DNA of 61,051 nucleotides from Myxococcales bacterium (GTDB lineage: Bacteria > Myxococcota_A > Polyangia > Fen-1088): the NCBI GenBank assembly GCA_003142855.1, contig PLNW01000057.1:1-61051 (forward strand), read 5' to 3'. This document shows positions 57,029 to 61,051 of the stretch, in pieces; position 1 is the stretch's first letter; the number at the start of each line of letters is the position of its first letter. A program made the translations under genes and the position numbers. Below the pieces are notes generated by a model, which had not been told where the DNA came from, searched no databases, and saw only the letters and a program-made list of their open reading frames with translations.

Positions 57029-57441
57029 AGCGCGTGCTCCCGTCCGATGACCCGCGAGCGAACCGCCAACTTGTGCTCAGCCAAGTGGAAGGCCTGTTTG
57101 GCCAGCTCTTCGGTGACGCCCTCAAGCTCGTACATCACCCGGCCAGGGCGAATCACTGCGACCCACTCCTCCGGGGTGCCTTTGCCTTTGCCCATGCGGG
57201 TTTCGGCCGGCTTCTTGGAAATCGGTTTGTCCGGGAAGATGCGCACATACAACTTCCCGCCGCGCTTCACGTGACGGGAGATCGCGGTACGCGCCGCCTC
57301 GATCTGGCGCGCGGTCACGAAGCCGCAGGTCATGGCCTGCAGCCCATATTCGCCGAAAGACACGAAGGCGCCGCCTTTGGAGACGCCGCGCATCTTGCCC
57401 TTCTGCTGCTTGCGCCACTTGACTCGATCAGGTGCCAGCAT
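57025..57441 (-). CDS. rplP: Ribosomal protein L16
   Basis: This 138-residue protein begins [20 protein letters not shown] and has [20 protein letters not shown]. It is near the A site of the 50S subunit. Confidence 0.97.
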   Translation of the reverse strand: MLAPDRVKWRKQQKGKMRGVSKGGAFVSFGEYGLQAMTCGFVTARQIEAARTAISRHVKRGGKLYVRIFPDKPISKKPAETRMGKGKGTPEEWVAVIRPGRVMYELEGVTEELAKQAFHLAEHKLAVRSRVIGREHAL

Positions 57442-57459
57442 GGTTTCCTCTCCTTGCGC

Positions 57460-58107
57460 CTAGGCCAGACGAACCGACCGTTGCGGAAGGACCTCGCCTT
57501 TGAAGATCCAACACTTCACCCCGATGGCACCGTAGGTCGTGTGCGCCTCGGTGAAGCCGTATTCGATGTCCGCGCGCAGGGTGTGCAAAGGCACGCGGCC
57601 CTCGTGGTACCACTCGTAGCGGGCCATTTCGGCGCCGCCCAGGCGGCCCGAACAGGCCAGGCGGATGCCCTTGGCGCCGAACTTCATGGCGGTCTGCACC
57701 GCCTTCTTCATGGCGCGGCGGAAGGCCACCCGACGTTCGAGCTGGGTCGCGACGTTTTCCGCCACCAGCTGCGCGTTGGTCTCGGCCTTGCGAACTTCCT
57801 GGATGTTGAGGAACACCTCGTTGGAGGTGAGCGCCTGGACTTCCTTCTTCAAGGTCTCGACGCCGGCGCCGCGCTTGCCAATGACGATGCCCGGCCGCGC
57901 GGTGTAGATGTTGATCTTCACCTTGTTGGCGGCGCGCTCGACCTCGACCGACGCCACCCCGGCATGGCTCAGTTTCTCCTTCACGAACTTCTTGAGGCGG
58001 ATGTCTTCATGCAACCACTTCGCGAAGTCCTTCTCCGAATACCACTGTGAACTCCAGCCCCGGACGACACCGAGACGAAATCCTACCGGATGTGTCTTCT
58101 GCCCCAT
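57460..58107 (-). CDS. rpsC: Ribosomal protein S3
   Basis: This 215-residue protein has a type II KH domain with [18 protein letters not shown] and the C-terminal [20 protein letters not shown]. It lies at the mRNA entry of the 30S subunit. Confidence 0.97.
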   Translation of the reverse strand: MGQKTHPVGFRLGVVRGWSSQWYSEKDFAKWLHEDIRLKKFVKEKLSHAGVASVEVERAANKVKINIYTARPGIVIGKRGAGVETLKKEVQALTSNEVFLNIQEVRKAETNAQLVAENVATQLERRVAFRRAMKKAVQTAMKFGAKGIRLACSGRLGGAEMARYEWYHEGRVPLHTLRADIEYGFTEAHTTYGAIGVKCWIFKGEVLPQRSVRLA

Positions 58108-58112
58108 TGCGA

Positions 58113-58448
58113 TTACTCCTGCGCCACGTCGACCACAATGGTCACGTGGGAGGTTCGGCGGTTGATCCGGTTGGCGCGTCCCATGGAACGCGCCAGCCAG
58201 CGTTTCTCGGTCGGCCCCGGATCGACACTCACTTTGGTCACCACCAGCGCGTCGGCGTCGGCCTTGTCGTTGGTGGTTGCGTTGGCGACTGCGGAGCTCA
58301 GCACCTTGGACAACATCTTCGCGGCCTTGCGTGGCTGAAGATTGAGGATAGACAGCGCCTCGGCCACTTGTCGCCCGCGGATCATGTCAGCCACCATGCG
58401 AACCTTGCGCGGTGACTGGCGAAACCGTCTCAACACTGCGTGTGCCAT
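58113..58448 (-). CDS. rplV: Ribosomal protein L22
   Basis: This 111-residue protein is read from ATG 58448 ([20 protein letters not shown]); a longer Arg-rich frame upstream overlaps rpsS and is not used. The long loop and [17 protein letters not shown] end are typical. It lines the exit tunnel. Confidence 0.96.
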   Translation of the reverse strand: MAHAVLRRFRQSPRKVRMVADMIRGRQVAEALSILNLQPRKAAKMLSKVLSSAVANATTNDKADADALVVTKVSVDPGPTEKRWLARSMGRANRINRRTSHVTIVVDVAQE

Positions 58449-58467
58449 GTTCGTCGTCTTTCTCTTC

Positions 58468-58833
58468 CTACTTCTTTTCAGCCGCAGGCGCCGCGGGCGC
58501 CGCCGCACCCGGAGCCGCAGGCGCACCCGGAGTTGCGGGCGCGCCCGGAGCGGCCGCTCCAGCGGCTGCCTTGCGATCCCCGGAGTGAGTTTGGAAAATG
58601 CGCGTCGGCGCGAATTCACCGAGCTTGTGCCCGACCATGTTCTCGGTCACGAACACAGGCAGGAACTTGCGCCCGTTGTGGACCGCGAAGGTCAGCCCGA
58701 CCATGTCGGGAATGATGGTGGAGCGCCGCGACCAGGTCTTGATGACCTTCTTGGCCTTCTGCGCCTGCATATCGGTCACCTTGGTCATCAGGTGATGATC
58801 CACGAAGGCGCCCTTCTTGACTGAACGTGCCAT
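58468..58833 (-). CDS. rpsS: Ribosomal protein S19 with Ala/Pro tail
   Basis: This protein has 121 residues from ATG 58833 ([15 protein letters not shown]). The core ends with [20 protein letters not shown] at about 88; the last 33 residues are an Ala/Pro/Gly tail ([15 protein letters not shown]) not seen in ordinary S19 (about 92 residues). Confidence 0.96.
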   Translation of the reverse strand: MARSVKKGAFVDHHLMTKVTDMQAQKAKKVIKTWSRRSTIIPDMVGLTFAVHNGRKFLPVFVTENMVGHKLGEFAPTRIFQTHSGDRKAAAGAAAPGAPATPGAPAAPGAAAPAAPAAEKK

Positions 58834-58835
58834 GG

Positions 58836-59669
58836 CTACGCCTTCTTTCCCCGGCGCTTGATGATCATGCGATCCGTCCTCTTGTTTTGGCGGGTCTTGA
58901 GCCCCTTGCTGAGCTGGCCCCAGGGCGAACAGGGATGGCGACCACCGGACGACCGGCCTTCGCCACCACCCATCGGGTGATCGACGGGATTCATGGTGAC
59001 GCCGCGGTTGTGCGGACGCCGCCCCAGCCAGCGGGTGCGACCGGCCTTGCCGTTGTGCACGCTGTTGTGCTCGACGTTGCCCAGTTGCCCGACCGTGGCC
59101 CGGCAATCAAGGTGAACCAGGCGAACCTCGCCCGAGGGCAAGCGCACCTGACCCCACTGCCCTTCCTTGGCCATGAGCTGCGCCCCGCTGCCGGCGGAGC
59201 GAACCATCTGCGCACGGCCCTCCACCTTCAATTCCACGTTGTGAATGGTGGTTCCCAGCGGGATGTTGCGCAGGGGTAAAGTGTTTCCCGGTTTGATGTC
59301 AGCGCCGGCCGAAGAGATCACCGTGTCCCCCACTGCCAGCCCGACCGGCCACAAGATGTATCGCTTCTCGCCGTCCGCATAGTGCAGAAGCGCGATGCGT
59401 GCGCTGCGGTTGGGGTCGTACTCGATAGTGGCCACCTTGGCGGGAACGCCGAGCTTGTCGCGGCGGAAATCGACCACGCGAAAGCGACGCTTGTGGCCGC
59501 CACCGCGGAAGCGCGAAGTCACGCGACCGTAGTGGTTGCGACCACCCGTCGACGGCTTGGCCTCGGTGAGCGCCTTGAGCGGCTGATTGCCTTGCGTGAG
59601 ATCGGAGAAATCGGGCGCGAGCCTGCCGCGCACACCGGGCGTTGTCGGGTTGATGGTGCGAAGACCCAT
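58836..59669 (-). CDS. rplB: Ribosomal protein L2
   Basis: This 277-residue protein has the conserved [20 protein letters not shown] block and the [20 protein letters not shown] active-region motif near the peptidyl transferase centre. Confidence 0.97.
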   Translation of the reverse strand: MGLRTINPTTPGVRGRLAPDFSDLTQGNQPLKALTEAKPSTGGRNHYGRVTSRFRGGGHKRRFRVVDFRRDKLGVPAKVATIEYDPNRSARIALLHYADGEKRYILWPVGLAVGDTVISSAGADIKPGNTLPLRNIPLGTTIHNVELKVEGRAQMVRSAGSGAQLMAKEGQWGQVRLPSGEVRLVHLDCRATVGQLGNVEHNSVHNGKAGRTRWLGRRPHNRGVTMNPVDHPMGGGEGRSSGGRHPCSPWGQLSKGLKTRQNKRTDRMIIKRRGKKA

Positions 59670-59672
59670 GGA

Positions 59673-60002
59673 CTAGACTCCCTCGAAGAAATCGATCTTC
59701 TGGCCGGCCGCCAGCGTGACCAATGCGCGTTTCCAATTGGAGCGCCGGCCGATGTGGCGTCCTACCCTCCGCTGCTTGCCCCGCACGATCGAGGTGCGCA
59801 CCTTGAGAACATTGACGTTCCACAGCTTCTCGACCGCGTGCTTGATTTCGATCTTGTTGGCATCGCGCGCCACCTCGAGCAAGAGCTGGGGCTGGACCTG
59901 CTCCGGATCGAGATCCTCTTCAGGCTGGCCGCCGGTCTCCTTGAGCAAGGAGCCCTTCTCGGTCAGCAGCGGGCGCTTGATGATTTTTTCAGGGGAGCGC
60001 AT
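59673..60002 (-). CDS. rplW: Ribosomal protein L23
   Basis: This 109-residue protein has PEKIIKRPLLTEKGSLLKET and KIEIKHAVEKLWNVNVLKV, the L23 core. It provides the trigger factor/SRP docking site at the exit tunnel. A short acidic insert (PEEDLDPEQ) is present. Confidence 0.95.
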   Translation of the reverse strand: MRSPEKIIKRPLLTEKGSLLKETGGQPEEDLDPEQVQPQLLLEVARDANKIEIKHAVEKLWNVNVLKVRTSIVRGKQRRVGRHIGRRSNWKRALVTLAAGQKIDFFEGV

Positions 60003-60014
60003 GACTTGCCTTTC

Positions 60015-60656
60015 CTAAGCCGCGGCCTCACCGCCCGTGCCCACGATACGTGCCTCGACCGCCTTGACGACATCCTTGGCGATGATCAATCCAGAGTGTC
60101 TGAGGATGTCGTAGACGTTGAGCCCCTCGGGCGGCAGACAGGTGAAGGTGGTCAGGTTGCGGATCGACTTGACCAGGTTGCCATTGTCTTTCCCGTCAAC
60201 CACCACGGCCGAGTCGACGCCCAGAGCCTTGAGCACGCCGGCCATGCGCTTCGTCTTGGGCGTCTCCATGACCAGCCGCTCGACGATGACCAGCTTCTTC
60301 TCTTGCGCACGCAGGGACAGGGCCGATGCCAGCGCCGCCTTCTTGACCTTACGGGGCAAGGTGTATTCGTAATCGCGCGGGTGAGGCCCGAAGACCTTCC
60401 CTCCACCCACAAAGTTTGGTGAGCGCGTAGAACCTTGGCGCGCGTTGCCGGTGCCCTTCTGGCGGTACGGCTTCCTGCCGCCGCCGCGCACGAATTTGCG
60501 CGTAAGGGTCGAATGCGTGCCCGCGCGTTGCGCGGCCCGTTGGGATTTCACCGATTCCCACAGAAGATGCTCGCGCACCTTGCAGCCAAATACCTCGTCG
60601 GCCAGTTCCATTTGGCCGACTTTCTGGCCTTCCATATTGACGACGTCGATCTGCAT
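60015..60656 (-). CDS. rplD: Ribosomal protein L4
   Basis: This 213-residue protein has [20 protein letters not shown], the tunnel-loop motif of L4. It starts 8 bp after rpsJ, with its ribosome site GAGGAAGG in the rpsJ end. The usual rplC between them is not present. Confidence 0.96.
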   Translation of the reverse strand: MQIDVVNMEGQKVGQMELADEVFGCKVREHLLWESVKSQRAAQRAGTHSTLTRKFVRGGGRKPYRQKGTGNARQGSTRSPNFVGGGKVFGPHPRDYEYTLPRKVKKAALASALSLRAQEKKLVIVERLVMETPKTKRMAGVLKALGVDSAVVVDGKDNGNLVKSIRNLTTFTCLPPEGLNVYDILRHSGLIIAKDVVKAVEARIVGTGGEAAA

Positions 60657-60664
60657 GGCCTTCC

Positions 60665-60970
<306 letters not shown>

Positions 60971-61016
60971 GTTGCGCCCCCTTCTAATGTCCTTTGGGAA
61001 ACTCCGCCAGGTCTAC

Positions 61017-61051
61017 CTATTCAAGGATGATCTTGGTCACGACCCCGGAGC
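61017..61051 (-). CDS. tuf: Elongation factor Tu, 3' end only
   Basis: The last complete codons before TAG 61017-61019 translate to [10 protein letters not shown], matching the C-terminus of EF-Tu (typically [10 protein letters not shown] or a close variant). Only 11 codons are visible. Its place before rpsJ is the standard str/S10 order. Confidence 0.75.
   Translation of the reverse strand, partial: SGVVTKIILE

Overview
The window is high-GC DNA from a bacterium that looks like a myxobacterium or a related deltaproteobacterial lineage (Myxococcota). The evidence is a Cys-rich 'C-x-PG-x-x-Q-x-C' surface protein, a Gly-rich-linker lipoprotein, a DUF4388 protein, PP2C/cNMP signalling, a histone-H1-like Lys/Ala/Pro tail, and ribosomal proteins with long low-complexity extensions. 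The assignment is an inference from gene content; there is no 16S or other marker in view.

Layout. (1) 1-615: 3' part of a Cys-rich secreted protein. 616-1552: no convincing gene. (2) 1553-7890: a small integrative element holding an unknown HTH-ended protein, two small HTH regulators, a Toprim primase-helicase, an MqsRA-like toxin-antitoxin pair and a tyrosine integrase. The integrase reads into the 3' end of tRNA-Glu(CTC), the presumed attachment site. tRNA-Gln(CTG) and a good promoter follow. (3) 8202-30309: mostly housekeeping genes: PP2C-cNMP phosphatase, comEC, a sigma-70 factor, a repeat-bearing methyltransferase with psd, glnB-glnA, pyrK-pyrD, a zinc-ribbon/Tudor-like/H1-tail protein, a CPBP protease, a double M16 protease, yacG, tRNA-Pro(CGG), fmt, a DUF4388/J-like protein and priA. 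(4) 30306-38681: galU and a GlgE-pathway glycogen set (glgC, glgM, glgE), split by a DoxX-like gene, an SMP-30-like lipoprotein and two RHH/PIN toxin-antitoxin pairs. (5) 39028-43184: GH3 glycosidase lipoprotein and an outer-membrane barrel protein. (6) 43209-46385: an isolated type III/flagellar export gate (fliO-like, sctR, S, T, U). (7) 46461-61051: the S10-spc-alpha ribosomal supercluster on the minus strand, from the 3' end of tuf through rpsJ to rplQ, including secY, map and rpoA.

How the genes work together. ADP-glucose from GlgC feeds GlgM, which makes maltose-1-phosphate, and GlgE extends alpha-glucan from it. GlnB senses nitrogen and 2-oxoglutarate beside glutamine synthetase. PyrK and PyrD form an NAD-linked dihydroorotate dehydrogenase. 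The export-gate genes lie directly downstream of rplQ in the same direction, so they may share transcription with the ribosomal operon.

Main points for a second look: the SctU/FlhB homologue lacks the NPTH self-cleavage motif; rplC is missing between rpsJ and rplD, and adk and infA are missing from their usual places; the 20945-21820 protein has an unusual three-part architecture; the methyltransferase carries an 11-residue tandem repeat; and the integrase C-terminus is completed by host tRNA sequence.
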